Source: Acanthaster planci
Lineage: Eukaryota > Echinodermata > Asteroidea > Valvatida > Acanthasteridae
DNA length: 51,397 nt
Assembly: GCF_001949145.1 (NCBI RefSeq)
Contig: NW_019091454.1
Coordinates: 507,997-559,393, forward strand
Direction of reading: 5' to 3'
Shown here: piece after piece, positions 24,905-36,528 of the stretch
Layout of the letters: each line of letters opens with the position of its first letter
Numbering within the stretch: the stretch's first letter is position 1
Notes under the pieces: generated by a model
What the model was told of the DNA's origin: nothing
The model's input: the letters and a program-made list of their open reading frames with translations, nothing else
Database searches by the model: none
Made by a program: the position numbers and the translations under genes

Positions 24905-25880
24905 GTAGGCCTTGAAAAGCCTGTCCATCAGTTGCTGGAGGTCTTTCCAGACGTGGGTGGGAAGCTCAATGTCTTCGGGTAAGGGCCTCTCACTGATGAG
25001 GGCCTTTTTGCATGTTTGGTTTTTGCATGAACCAAAGACAAGACAGTGTGAAGAGCTTGCCAACCGATCTTGTGTGCAGGTAGCTCTCTTTTTGGATGAA
25101 CTGAAGGTATAGGGTAGGTGCAGTAAAGGCGTTCTAATGAGACTGGAGCTAAGATGCAGTCCTGCTTAACTCAACAGGTGATGCTGAAGGCACTGGATGT
25201 CCCCCATCAAGGCTAACTGTGCCAGACACTTTGTAGAAGAAGGTGATCAGGCTCAGGAGTTGCAGGGAGAGGGGGGACTGATTTTCTTGAGGACCCTAAA
25301 CAGTCCACTTTCACTCATGGGGTCCAAGACTTTAGGTAGGTTGACAAACACAAAGATACAGGAGTCTTCTCTGTTCAAGGCACTGCTGGAGTTGTCCAAT
25401 GGATATCATGTACATCTATGAAGTGGGGATCTTGCTGGCCTGAAGCCTCATCGGGATTCTGGGTAGATATTTTTGTTGGAATATACACTATGGAGAAGAT
25501 GACATGAGCAAATGTCTTGACCCCAATGGTTATGAAGAGATACCTTGTTGGCTGCTGCAAAAACTGCAGTATCCCTTTTGCTTGTACAGGGTGACGATCT
25601 CGGCATCTCTTAGCTTGTGAGGGAAAGCTCTCTCGTGCAGAGACAGAGAAGATTGCACAAGTGGGGCAGCAGAGCTGGCTATACAGCCTTGATGACCTCA
25701 GCTGGAATGGCATCATTTTCTGCTGCTTTGCCACTTGTAGGTGCATTGATTGCATTCTCAAGCTCTGCTGCAGTTGGGGTGCCTCATCAAGCTCCTCCAT
25801 GATGGGCCGACATTTCAAATAGCTGAGAGGTTTTGTCCCACATGCAACCTCCTTGTTTTACAATGGTCTTGTTGAGGACC
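24905..25880 (-). pseudogene. LINE reverse-transcriptase fragment (minus strand)
   Basis: Reading right to left across at least two frames: EELDEAP, then ELENAINAPTSGKAAENDAI and PAEVIKAV (about 25690-25800), then PESRxGFRPARS-like and a degraded FVNLPKVLD (expected F-D--KAFD) further left near 25330. The GKA-G-D-IPAE finger motif is typical of an RTE-like or related LINE reverse transcriptase rather than the CR1/L2 type. Many stops. It abuts the tail of the plus-strand LINE, so the two elements meet 3' end to 3' end. Confidence 0.72.
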
Positions 25881-27044
25881 AGCCAGTCAGTACTGCATTA
25901 ACATTAACAACAAGTAGATCGTATGTTACCTAAGGACCTTTATATATTAATTTACAACACAGGTATTTTACTCTTCCACTTATATTCGTATATGGTGATG
26001 ATGAGATTCAGCTGGTGCCAGTGTACTAGTGGCCCCAAATTGCATCCATAAGACCAAATGCTGAGCTCTGGAGGCAAAGTACAAATTGGCTGTGAAAAGA
26101 CTGTGGCTGCAACAGAGCTCTAGTGGCTTCCATCAGTTGATGGTTCCAGTTCTCTGGTGGCTAATCTTCTCATATTTTGGTCTTTAAGTTGCCTGGCGGA
26201 TCTTGTTGATGGATCAGTGAAGGCAGGGATGAGATTTGAAGAAACTAAAAAATCCATTAAAAAATGCCTCCTTTCATACTATGCTCTACGTGCACCTGCA
26301 GTATCTGTGCTTCTTGATTTTTCGATTAAATTCCAATCACATTCATCTTCCCTTTTGCCACTCCTTTTTCCACCAGACTTTCACGATACGAAATATTCCA
26401 TGCATTTTTCAAGCTTTTCTCAAGAGGAAAATCTCCACTGCAATTGATGACTTTGAGAGCCTGTTGATCAATCATAGTGAAAGTTGATGAAAACCATGCG
26501 GCAAAACTAAATGACACCTGAGAAGTCTGTAAATGTGGACAGTAATGCATGGCACATGTACATAGCTAGAACTTGTGACGAATCCCTATGGTTTAATACT
26601 ATATACCCACATCGTTCAGCAATATTCCATTACACTACAACAGTAACGACAAAGGCGGGCACACTCTATCCAAACCTCACCTTGCACAAGTCCTGGATTA
26701 AATCTGAGAAAAAGTACAAAGTAATACTTCCAGTCTGGGCAAAGCCATGTGGAATAGAAAACCCATATATCTAGATTACAATTTTCCAAATATCTGGAAA
26801 TCCAGACAAATCTCACCCCTGTGAAGGTCACTATAAAACTGGATTTTGCACTCCGGAGATAACAGGGAACTCTGGCATAAACAGAAATGATGTTGACCAT
26901 TCTGCACTGGATAAAATTAGGTTGAGGGAAGATTCTCTCAGAGCTATTTGTTGGAGGCTCCCTGTGTTTAATTTTTCTTCCCTTTTCGTCCCTTGCCCAA
27001 AGGTGAGCAGTGCTTCTTTTTTTTGAGTATGCTTCTTTTTTTAA

Positions 27045-27587
27045 GTGAACCATGAAACAAATATTTTTTTTTAAACCCTTGAAATTGTACCTTTGGGTTT
27101 AAGTTTAACTTATTTGAAATGCTTGTTTTGCATATTTTGGAACTTTTGGGGGTTTATGCTAATGTGCATTTGCATATTCATAAACAAAACTATGACGTCG
27201 TCCAAGGCACTGAATCTCAATGTTGCACCGATTTGTGCACAGAAAATAACTAAATTTTTTAAAACAATGCTATCGTAGATTTCATTTCCTTTGGCAATTT
27301 ATTGTGGACATAATGTATGGCAATGAGCCAGCAAGCAACCTTTCCACATTAATGTTTTCAGATAGCAAGTATGGAGCTCACCATTACAACATAAAACATG
27401 CAACTGAACCATGTCTTAATGGATTTCAATCAAAGTAAAAAGCGCTCTCACTTGTCCAAAAATGCTTGGTCAATGTTGAATGTTTTGAGAGTGCACTTTT
27501 CAGTTCAAGTAATGGAAAAAGATGTCAAACAGTCTTCATACATTGAAGAAGGGTACAAAGATTATTAAAATTTATTTCATGGATCCT
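27045..27587 (+). mobile_element. TTAA-flanked MITE, copy A (543 bp)
   Basis: Flanked on both sides by TTAA (27041-27044 and 27588-27591). The terminal inverted repeats read GTGAACCATGAAACAAAT at the left and, reverse-complemented, AGGATCCATGAAATAAAT at the right. TTAA target duplication plus inverted ends is the signature of piggyBac-type elements. No transposase frame is present. A second copy of the whole sequence lies inverted at 45963-46539; shared internal blocks include CACTGAATCTCAATGTTGCA and TTTGTGCACAG. Confidence 0.75.
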
Positions 27588-28671
27588 TTAAAAGAACTGT
27601 TCTCTGCTACTCTTGTCTGTTGTAAGGCAGCAATGCCAATGTTTAGCCAGTGGATTTCAGAATCTATTATGGCTGTCTTGGGGGCACCATACATGTACAT
27701 CTATTAAGCACTTGCCACTGGGGATTCCAGTTTCGGACGCATATTCTTTATACGCGTGGCCCGGGTCTCCAAAATTGGACAAAGGGAACTGGGCCTTGTA
27801 ACAAAAGACCATACTTGTAACAAAAGACCAGGCTGCTGGGAATTACCAACATTTTTCACTCTCAATAGTGGAGATAATCCAGCCTTGTTTTGAAACAGTA
27901 TACCACGGTTTGGCGCTTCAGCGCAAGCGGATTACCACCTGGGACAAAAGCATTCCACCACCGTAGTGATGAGCCACACAGTACTGCTGCACGCCAATCT
28001 GGCCCCTCTTGAAAAGAGGTCAACAGCGCACTAAGTCAGTTTCGAGAACAAAAAACAATTATATAACACCGCAAAATCTGGGCTGTTTTACAAGGCGGCC
28101 GGCCTGACTGAAATACTCCAGTGTCAATAGATGTTGTCTGTCACATTAGAGTAAAAACCAGACTCCTCCCTTTGGAATAGGCAAGCTGTGACGGGTCAGC
28201 ACCATATTAGGTGGAGGGTGTCCAGATTGGGCAGGAGACAGCTGCCTTTAAAAGTCTCTCCATTCATCAGAGTCAACACCAACTGAGACTGGCTTATGAC
28301 TTATAGACTCTTGTCTTCCATAATGAGTGGTCACTCTAACAAGCAAAGATAGAGTGTCCTCTCCATGATGGTACAAGCCATGATGGGTTTTGTGAGAATC
28401 CTAGGTCCTAAAGATCTCCCTCTCAGCTTTACTGGTGTGGTCCAGAGGAAAGTACCATACATCTGGTACCAGGTCAGCTGCAGGAGCTGCCAGAAGGCTA
28501 TCCCACATGTATGTCCAGTGATGCAACTTCCACCTGCCTACAGGAATCGAATCCTAGTTAGATTTCATTGTCCTGGTTTGATTCCATGGTTTTGTGGCTT
28601 GGTAAACTGAGGAAATGTTTAGTGCACATTCATGTTTCAGGAAACTAATCCCCCCCCTTTTTTTTTCAGAA

Positions 28672-29212
28672 ACTGAGCAGACATCTCCATTGAAATTGGC
28701 AGAAAACATGTTTGTATTTAACTGTGGCTGCATAAATACAACACTCGTTCGTCAACCAACCTTCATTTTCAGATGCTGCAACACAGAACTTCTGCCTATC
28801 ACTTTAACATTAAATACTCTGGTCCCAAACTTTGGAATACTTTACCATCCTGACAAAGATTTTCAAGATCGTATACCATCTTTAAGCGCCAACTTAAGAT
28901 CTTTCTCATGTAAAGCAATATAATTTTCATTGTCACAATAACTACTTCTGATCATATTCGTAGCCATGAAAATTAACTTAACCTTTTCTTTTCATAGTCC
29001 ATCTTCAACAATTACTCTATAATTGCTTAGAGCTACAATTATTTGTTGTTTCTTATATTAATGTTATATGTATGTTTTGTTTAAGGGCATACCTACCACA
29101 AGCTTTGCTTTTAAGGTGTTGCCACCTCTTCTGGCATATATGTCTTTTAGACTTGTCTTATTATTATTATTTCTGCCACAGGAGGAAATAAATGTGTGTG
29201 TGAACAGAAAGT
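28672..29212 (+). mobile_element. 3' end of a second CR1/L2-like LINE
   Basis: Translation in two frames gives the usual C-terminal tail of a non-LTR pol protein: AYHFNIKYSGPKLWNTLP followed by a basic, Phe-rich end (about 28795-28925). After it comes an AT-rich 3' UTR ending in a short ATT-rich tract and GGAGGAAATAAATGTGTGTG. No RT core is present, so this is a strongly 5'-truncated copy. Confidence 0.65.
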
Positions 29213-29289
29213 GATTCACTCTTTCATCCAACATTTCATACAATAACTGAAATAACTGAGATCATAACTCAATGATGGGCTTGACTTAC

Positions 29290-29409
29290 CCTTAGTCCTG
29301 ACATAAGTTTCTTGTCTAGGGTTTGTTGCAGGAACTTTGGACTGACAAGATGAAGAGATCCAAGCAAACCAACAGCCTCTGATCGTACATTCACTGACTG
29401 ATCATTTAC
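29290..29409 (-). CDS. INTS4: INTS4 exon C
   Basis: A 120-nt exon of 40 codons, VNDQSVNVR through LDKKLMSGLR. It is too short to stand out as an open reading frame and was found by following the gene. The signature FLQQTLDKKLMSGLR is close to the animal INTS4 segment in which a conserved TLDKKLMS-LR precedes a basic RRKRT-HER motif. The acceptor is CTTACCAG and the donor AGG|GTAAGT, both phase 0. The basic motif continues directly in exon D. Confidence 0.95.
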
Positions 29410-29569
29410 CTGGTAAGAATCAATAGAGAAAAGCAGGTTACATTCATGTATGTCTTGATGATCGAGGTTTCACTCTTCTACATTTTTGATTTCCATAGCA
29501 TACATTTTCATGCAATTCTATTCAACCCAGAGCAGAACTACAACATTGCCAGCTATTCCCAGTAAATAT

Positions 29570-29700
29570 AGTGTGCATACTGTTTATCTGAGTAAAGAGG
29601 CATGCAACAGTGCTTCATTGAGGACACAGGATATGGCCAATGCTGGATTCAACCCCCGACCATCTGATCATGGGTAAAAACCTACACGGAGTAGGTCAAA
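29570..29700 (-). repeat. tRNA-derived SINE, third copy (different body)
   Basis: On the minus strand there is a B box GGGGGTTGAATCC (plus 29644-29656), followed by a body reading ATCCTGTGTCCTCAATGAAG and CACTGTTGCATGCCTCTTTA. The CCTTGGGAAAGGCACTTT-like body that this resembles is common in SINEs of invertebrate deuterostomes. The A-box region is poorly preserved. Confidence 0.55.
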
Positions 29701-30313
29701 CTCCACTACAAACAAGGAATTTGTGTGTAAAATATAAGGACACTTTGTCGTTTACAAGAAATTGACATACTTACCTTACACACCAAACAGCATCAAACAT
29801 CTGTAATATGGGTCATTCAATGTCACACCAACACACCTGTTGACCTTAGGTGTGCAGATTTTGAGGAAAATTGCTGTGCTTGTAAACATCAATGAATTAT
29901 AAATACATGCCATTCCGTTAGTCTGTGATAAACGCGTGTTCGTATGCAGCGAGCATCTATCACATGTGAGCAGATTTCCTGACTAATTCAGCAAACAACC
30001 TACATGTACTGTAGTTTTGACCTCCAGGTTTTGACCAATAAAGGGGCGCCTACTATTGTTAATGTTAATGCAATACTAGAGTTTGTCAACTTCCAACTAG
30101 CGGTGTACATTACAAAGGAGGCACTGGAGTTGTTTGGAGTTGACTCCATTGACTCAGAGCTTGTCCCACATTCTGTTCGCATTGCTTCCTCAAATGACAA
30201 GCAGAGATGGGTCCCATGTTGTTTTATTGGATGCCAACAATTGTACCAATACAAGAATGCCAGGAAAACCATGTTTTATCAAATTCTGAAGACCTAAGGT
30301 CAAAAGGTATGTT

Positions 30314-30595
30314 CAAGATTCCTGCACCTAAAGGACAATTAAATTCCATGACTTTTCCACGACTAAACTATAAGAATTCATGACCCAATAATGCAAATTT
30401 TTGACTATTCAGACTTTAAAAGTTGTAAATAAAATCACACAATTTTTGGCAGGTATTTCTAAAAAGTTTGAAAAATTCCACAACTTTTCCATGACTTTAG
30501 CCATTTTTACAAAATTCCATGACCTTTCCAGGGTCTAGAAAATGAAAACAGATTTTCACGACTTTTTATGACTTTTCTAAGCCACGGGAACACTG
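30314..30595. mobile_element. hAT-type MITE with CATGACTTTTCC internal repeats
   Basis: The left end CAAGATTCCTGCACCT resembles the reverse-complemented right end CAGTGTTCCCGTGGCTT. GTATGTT is present just outside the left end (30307-30313) and across the right end (30595-30601), consistent with a 7-8 bp target duplication. Internally CCATGACTTTTCC-like units recur (about 30348, 30488, 30515, 30527, 30567). There is no coding capacity. Confidence 0.6.
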
Positions 30596-31499
30596 TATGT
30601 TGGTCTGACATGAAATGACCCATATGTCTTGGATTATGATTGACTAAAAAGGTGTCTGGTTGTGCATACCGTTAAATATGTACCCCTGAACATCTACAAT
30701 ACATGTACAATACAAATATGCCATGGAAAGGTGGACATTTGGTCTTGATACTACCGATCTCATCATAGGTAATCCTTTAAGAGGTTTATTTTACATTTTC
30801 AAAGGCAGTGGAAACTGGATATAGTTCCATATTCATTTCTGTAAACTTGTTTTTATTTTGTGAATTATGATAAATAATGGGGTTGGTAATAGCGTGATCA
30901 AATTCCCACTTTTGTATAGAACTGCCCCAAAGCAGAAACACTATCCAAAACTAAATTCTCAAAACCACTCTGTAGCATTACATGTAGAGAAAAGGCCTTT
31001 TACTGCAAATACAGGGAGAAAAATGTTGACAGTATAAAATTGATAATGATGGTAGCTGATAATTCTAATTTCAATAAACTTTTTGACCAAACCTATTTGA
31101 AACATCAGAAGCAAAATTTGTAAAGGGAGTTCCCTTCCAAAAAGATACAGGAAATTTTGAATTCCCTGAGTGTAACACTGCTTGGGAAATAATGATGCAA
31201 AATGACAAGTTTCACTTAGAATTGCAAAACCTCTGTAGTCATTGAAAATTTAGTTTTTACTTTCTAAATATTCTACCGGAAATATTAAACAAACATCAGT
31301 TTACATGTAAAGGAAGATAAAAGGTGGATCCATGGCGGGTACGACAAGTGGGAATGAAAGGGTGCAATTCAACTAGCCTTTTCAGTTGTTTCAGTGTTTT
31401 AGCTGAAACAGCTTTAGTTTACCTTAAGATTTTTTTTAGCTGTTTCAGTGAGTAGCCAGGACAGCTATTATTTTCCTTAAGGTTTTTTCTTCTTTTCAT

Positions 31500-32830
31500 T
31501 TCCTTTTTCAGACTTTCTCCATAGGGTTTGTACACATCTTCTTGTCCCATAGGTTTTTGACAGTTTCATACATCTGATCGACTTCAGACTTCACAGACCT
31601 TCAGACAATCAAGCAAGGATAGTCCTAGAATAACTTCGCCATGATGACATCATCACATTATTAATTTTTGAATTTTGAATATTTAATTCTTTGCAATAGG
31701 GTTTGTACATGTTTTTCTACTGAACACTAATGAGTGAGTAGTTCTCAACTTTTGCTCAAGATTAATACGAGAACGAAAGAGAAATCATATGTTTCACGCT
31801 CTGGTTTTCGATTTGAAATCTACCCAAAAGTCAAAATATCAATAATAAAAACATCATTACTTAGAGGGAAAATGAACTGAGAATACAGTCGGAAACAGCT
31901 GTGTTCGTCTGGAGGACAAACACACCTCTAGTTTCTTTTTCTTCTTAACTTTTCTTTTCCTTTTCAGACTCTTTCCCACAGAGTTTGTGCACGCTTTTCT
32001 TCCAGTAGTCGACTCTGGTAGTTTAATACATCTCAATGACTTCACACTCGGCATATCTTCAGACATTCGTGTAAGGATGGTCCTGACAGAAATTTGTCAT
32101 GATGACATCATCACATGATTTATTTTGAATTTAGAATATTTCAATTTTCCCCATAGATTTTGTACATTTTTTCAACAGCGAGACTTTAGCACTGTTATCA
32201 ATCTGACTATGACTTCCTATTGGTGCACACTCTTAGTTCATTAGGTAGAGAGGATCCTGGAACAAAATCTTCATAATAATGTCATCAGAGGTCACATGAT
32301 ATGAGCTAAAAGTTGCAGTTTTGCTTCATAGGTTACATATTTTTAGAACCACAAACTTAAGCTCTGCTATCCAACTGAATGACTTCATATGAAGTCCATA
32401 TTTAGTCAACCACCAGCCAGATTCTCCGAAGATCGTCAAAGTGACGTCATCACGTGTCACATGATATGACATTAAAGGTGCAAACTTCAATTTGCCATAT
32501 CTTCTGAAGTACATGTTCAATTGGTTGAAACTTGGCAGATGACTAGAAATGGAAGCTTCATAGACAAAAATTGACCTGATGTGGTGATGACGTCATCAGA
32601 TGACAAGTCACATGACATTAAAAGTACAGTCTTTAGAGCCCAATATCTCATGAAGTACATGTCCGATTGGGCTGAAACTTGGCAGATAACTAGAAATGGA
32701 AGAGTTATAAACAAATATTGACCTGATGTGATGACGGCAGACCCTTATGCACAGATCAAGCTAACATAATGAAGGCGTGATGACGTTATCATGGGTCATG
32801 TCACATATGCCTAAAGGTGCAGATTTTCTC
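31500..32830 (-). repeat. Second array of the ~145-bp satellite (minus)
   Basis: The landmark GAAGTACATGTCCGATTGG (reverse complement of the 610-1260 landmark) occurs at about 32505 and 32651, 146 bp apart. TGATGACGTCATCA-type blocks recur at about 31637, 32093, 32268, 32433, 32580 and 32764. The left part of the array is more diverged, with longer spacing and TTTGTACA(C/T)-TTTT blocks. In-frame translation of a unit from each array gives related peptides, which I attribute to shared repeat ancestry, not to coding. Confidence 0.78.
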
Positions 32831-32852
32831 CATACGGAAGATTCTGTACATA

Positions 32853-32964
32853 TTTTTGTTCCTTCATCAACTTCAGCTTGGTACTTTGATGAAACTGTCA
32901 TATAATAATTTTTGTTCCTTCATCAATTTCAGCTTGGTACTTTGATGAAACTTTCATATAATAC
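32853..32964 (+). repeat. 56-bp direct duplication
   Basis: Two adjacent near-identical 56-bp copies (32853-32908 and 32909-32964), each containing TTTTTGTTCCTTCATCAA and CAGCTTGGTACTTTGATGAA, differing at a few positions. It immediately follows the satellite array and looks recent. Confidence 0.9.
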
Positions 32965-33356
32965 TTATCTTGAATATGCATTTAGACTGTTTTTCTAAAA
33001 ACCAAAACAGGGCGTATGTCTACTGACAAACGTATCTCTTTTTTTATTTTTGACTGATTGAAGCGCCACCGAAGTAATCCAATGAATCTATCTCTCTAGA
33101 CCATTACTGTGGGCTCAACAAACCAGTAAGCTCTCCTATCAGCTGTGAAGATCTAAACACTGTAAATCAGCTGTTGATAACTTGTAAGTCAAGATGTTAA
33201 AACCTCAACCTTAGTTACTTACAAATACACAAATATATGAGCATGCTTTCATTTGCAAAGGTTTCTTGGACTACACTTTGGAAAATTCCTAGAAGACACT
33301 GACCAATGCTTGTGGAAACCAAGTTAATTTTTAACATCAGTAAAGAGGGTCATTAC

Positions 33357-33572
33357 CATTTGACAGATGTTGGTAAACCCATCATCAATAAGCCGCAACT
33401 TATCTTCACTCGATCCCTGCACAGCTAACATTTCTTCGGGGTAGACATGACTTAGTACCCATATGAGCTTGAGTGCAGCCAACCTTACTCCATCAAAGTC
33501 ATCAGAAAGCACCTTGACAGATTGTTGGTAGATGGAAAGGTCAAGGCGTTGTCCACGTTGATGTAAAGTAAG
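33357..33572 (-). CDS. INTS4: INTS4 exon B (HEAT-repeat exon)
   Basis: Seventy-two codons beginning LTLHQRGQRLDLSIYQQ and ending NICQM. The stretch VLSDDFDGVRLAALKLIW and the following LSHVYPEE match the family pattern of a lysine/leucine-SDD helix followed by a conserved LIW-VS-YPE segment. The acceptor is TTTCTTTACAG (exon starts 33572) and the donor is CAAATG|GTAATG. Both boundaries are phase 0. The codon after the donor is supplied by exon C about 3.9 kb away (VNDQSVNVR), matching the animal INTS4 order. No frameshift or stop interrupts it, and codons look under constraint, unlike the surrounding transposon relics. Confidence 0.95.
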
Positions 33573-35043
33573 CTGTAAAGAAATAGCTTAGAGTTTCAAA
33601 AAGGGAAACTGGGCATATGTACACTATGTACAAGTACACGTTAGATACAAGCACACTGGTACACTAGGTTGATAATTGGTATGTATCACTATTCCTCAGT
33701 CTTAAATGCTGTATTTTCATTGACCCAGAATGACCACATGACTAGACAATAAAATGTATATTAGCTCCACCACTGGATATCACACATCAAATATCAAACC
33801 AAAATGATTTTCAAAAAGTAGATATTGTTTTCTTCAAGAAAGCTGCAACCAAAACTATCAAACTGTGCTGTCTCTTGAGAACTTCAGGTGTGGAACATAT
33901 TAAAAAGAATTCAAAACAGAGGTAGAATGAAACAATTATTGACAAGTGTTGATGTGGATGGGATATGATGTACATGTATGTGCATGTACATGTCTTGGGT
34001 GTTAAAACATCACATCTCACATCACAACAATCGTTTGTGACCTAAATATACCAGGTAGTCTTTCAACAACAGAACAATTTATCATGCTTTTGCAAATCTC
34101 AAATAACAAATTGCCATTATCAGTTTGAATGAAGACTGATGGAAAATACGCCACATGGGCTGTGGGCATTTACATGTATGTGCTTGGTAATGAATTAAAA
34201 AAACAAGCCAATGTTGCCATCCTTAAAAACAATGCTACTTATAATAAGTTTATTTGGCTCCAATTGGATGCAAATGACAGAGGCAGGTGGCAGAATCTCT
34301 GTTTTGGAAAAAATAAATGTTTCGCTCAAAATTTCACTCTATCACATATTTCTGTGTAAAGCGGAGGATCCAATTTGAACATACTTTTTTCTCGTATTCT
34401 TAAAACCCTCAATAGTGTTGTTCAAGCACTGTCCACAAGTACATCTGCTGTTGGACAGGGAAAATAGTTCGAAAGTGTCTGATTGCAACTTTCCTTGGAT
34501 ATTTAATTTTTATAACAGAAGAAATTCCTATGAAAATCAAAGTTATTTGTAAATGGGGCAGGAAAAAATTCAGCAATTCTATAAATAGAGTACTTGTAGC
34601 GAGCCCTTCGATGTTTCAATTTGCTTCAAACTGTAATTTTTTAAATATAGGCTGCGCGGAGTATAAGCCGGAACACAACAAAATTTGCAAATTAAGTGTG
34701 CATCACGTGTGCTGCATGTAGAAGTGCTTTTAAATACATGTGGAGTTTTACATGGCACACTTCGATGTTCACTAGATTTTTTTCATACAGTACTGCCAAA
34801 CGTCTTTGCTGAAAAACTTTGAATTCACTTGTTTAAATACTGGTGAACCTTTGTGAACAATTTCAGTGTCACAAAATTTTGTCTGCAATTTGAACATGTC
34901 AGCATCTGGAAATTGGGCAAGAATTCAGTTGAGTGTCCTCTAACTTGGCGCACTTGAAAAAATTTCACAAAATCCCACAAAAACGTTTAAGAGGTTCTTT
35001 AAAATTGATAAATTCCTTCCCCACATGGAGTGGGTCGGGTCTC

Positions 35044-36500
35044 CTAGTGACACTTACCCCTGCCCAGCCTACATATGCAGAGTGGCACCGTTCCCCTTGA
35101 AGAATAATAACTAGCAGAAACATTAAGGCGGATGTTGCAAGAGTGCGCACTCACCAGGTGAAACTCCTTAGTCGAACTATCCACTGCCCAGCCCAGAACA
35201 AACTGGACGTTGCCTGGACCGCCGAGCACAGGGTCGCTCTGCCATGGGCCGTTTCTCTCAACAGAGCGTCTTTTAGGTAATACTCGGTGAAGGTAAAGGG
35301 AGATTTCCAACAAGCCGCCTGGCATATTTCAGCTAGGGAAAGCCCTCTGAAGTACGACCAGGACGAAGAGGCGGCTCAAACATTGTGGGCCATGACGTTA
35401 GTCTGGGTCATCTCATTATGCTGTGCCGACCAGTCTCGGTCAGCGAAGATGATGGCTGAGACCGCCATCAGGCAATAATGTTGTTTGACGGCAGGTGAGA
35501 GGGTTTCGTCGTGGTGACGAAAAGTTGGGAATCAGATTACAGGCGATGTTTGTTCTGGCAAGATACCACTTGAGAGTCCAAACTGGACACCATTTCTTGT
35601 GTCATCTCTTGAAAGTGAGGTTATATCAGGAACGAATATGTCAGAAGGTTGGAAGGTACATGTAGGCATCTGGTTTTTAAACAGGAACCCGATGGTTGGG
35701 ATGAGACGAACCCTGTGCCGGTCCCAGCGGATGTGACCATCAGCAATCAACGGGGTATGTAGCTCACTACCTCGTCTCAATGTAATGACCACGAGGAAGA
35801 ACGCCAGCTTGATGCTGAGATGGAGGTCAGACGTATCAGCCAGTGGTTCGAAGAGGGGACTGACAAGAATGCGTAGAATGCTTCCGAGGTCCCAAGAAAA
35901 GACGAGGCATTTGACGTGAGGATACTCAACAAACATTCCTCAGAGAAGATGGTGGATAGCAGCCTTATCAGAGACAGTCGGTCCATCGCTGAAGCCTGAG
36001 TGGACCGCCATCTAGGCCAAACGGTAGTTGCGGATGGTGGCAACCTGGAGGCCCGAGTGGAACAAGTACGTGAGGAAGTCTGCAACAGAACTCACAGGTG
36101 TTTCGCCGGAGAAACATTGTGGTCATCGTGCCATACAGTAAAATGCTGTAGTCGGCTGTTGTAAATCTTATGAATGGACAGTCGTTGACCCCGGGCCACC
36201 ATGGACGTAGCATCTGCAGAAAGGCCTGACGCTCTGAAGGATCATTGGAATAACGTCCAGCACGTCAAGTGAAGACCCTCTGATGCTGGGTGGAGGATCT
36301 CCCACTTGGGCTGACTGAGGGTGTCCTCCATGACCGGAAGGACCAACAGTCGTCGTACCAGCAGTCTTGTCAGTCTTGGAAACCAAGGTTGGCGAGACCA
36401 GAACAGAGAGATGAGGAGGATCCAACATGGCTCCATTCTATCTTGGACAGGAAGTCTCGAGTACTAGCCGGCGGTCTGCGTATTGTAGCAGTAGGCTTAG
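35044..36500 (-). pseudogene. DIRS/Ngaro-like element: RNase H end and tyrosine recombinase
   Basis: Read right to left: SLFWSRQPWFPRLTRLLV (about 36380) with LPVMEDTLSQPKWEILHP, typical of the region between RNase H and recombinase in these elements; LTYLFHSGLQVATIRNYRLA (about 36030); FSWDLGSILRILVSPLFEPL and FFLVVITLRRGSELHTPL (about 35760-35890); GHIRWDRHRVRLIPTIGFLF; and, frame-shifted, ICQAACWKSPFTFTEYYLKD (about 35265-35325), which carries the expected nucleophilic Tyr of a tyrosine recombinase. Frames change several times. The reverse-transcriptase core expected upstream is absent or unrecognisable, so the copy is inactive. Confidence 0.87.
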
Positions 36501-36528
36501 GAGCTATTGTTCGAGCTGCAGTCAGGGT

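Larger units (their letters stand above)
20751..29289 (-). other. INTS4 intron between exons C and D (8.5 kb)
   Basis: Largest intron in the window. Contents described separately: a CR1/L2-like LINE (21860-24898), an opposite-strand LINE reverse-transcriptase fragment (24905-25880), a TTAA MITE (27045-27587) and a LINE 3' end (28672-29212). An (ATT)n run lies at about 20990-21010. The spans 21010-21850, 25880-27040 and 27600-28670 are otherwise unexplained. The last-but-one span includes a 145-residue minus-strand frame (26616-27053) that I do not recognise. Confidence 0.75.
29410..33356 (-). other. INTS4 intron between exons B and C (3.9 kb)
   Basis: Contents described separately: a SINE (29570-29700), a hAT-type MITE (30314-30595), the second ~145-bp satellite array (31500-32830) and a 56-bp direct duplication. 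A 97-residue plus-strand frame at 30004-30297 also has an open 90-codon frame on the opposite strand. I do not recognise either. The span 30600-31400 has nothing I can name. Confidence 0.75.

Noticed and set aside
26616-27053. A 145-codon minus-strand frame as a host gene
   Set aside because: No recognised domain, low-complexity Lys/Arg and Trp-rich composition, overlap with poly-T tracts near 27020-27070 and no splice or neighbour support.
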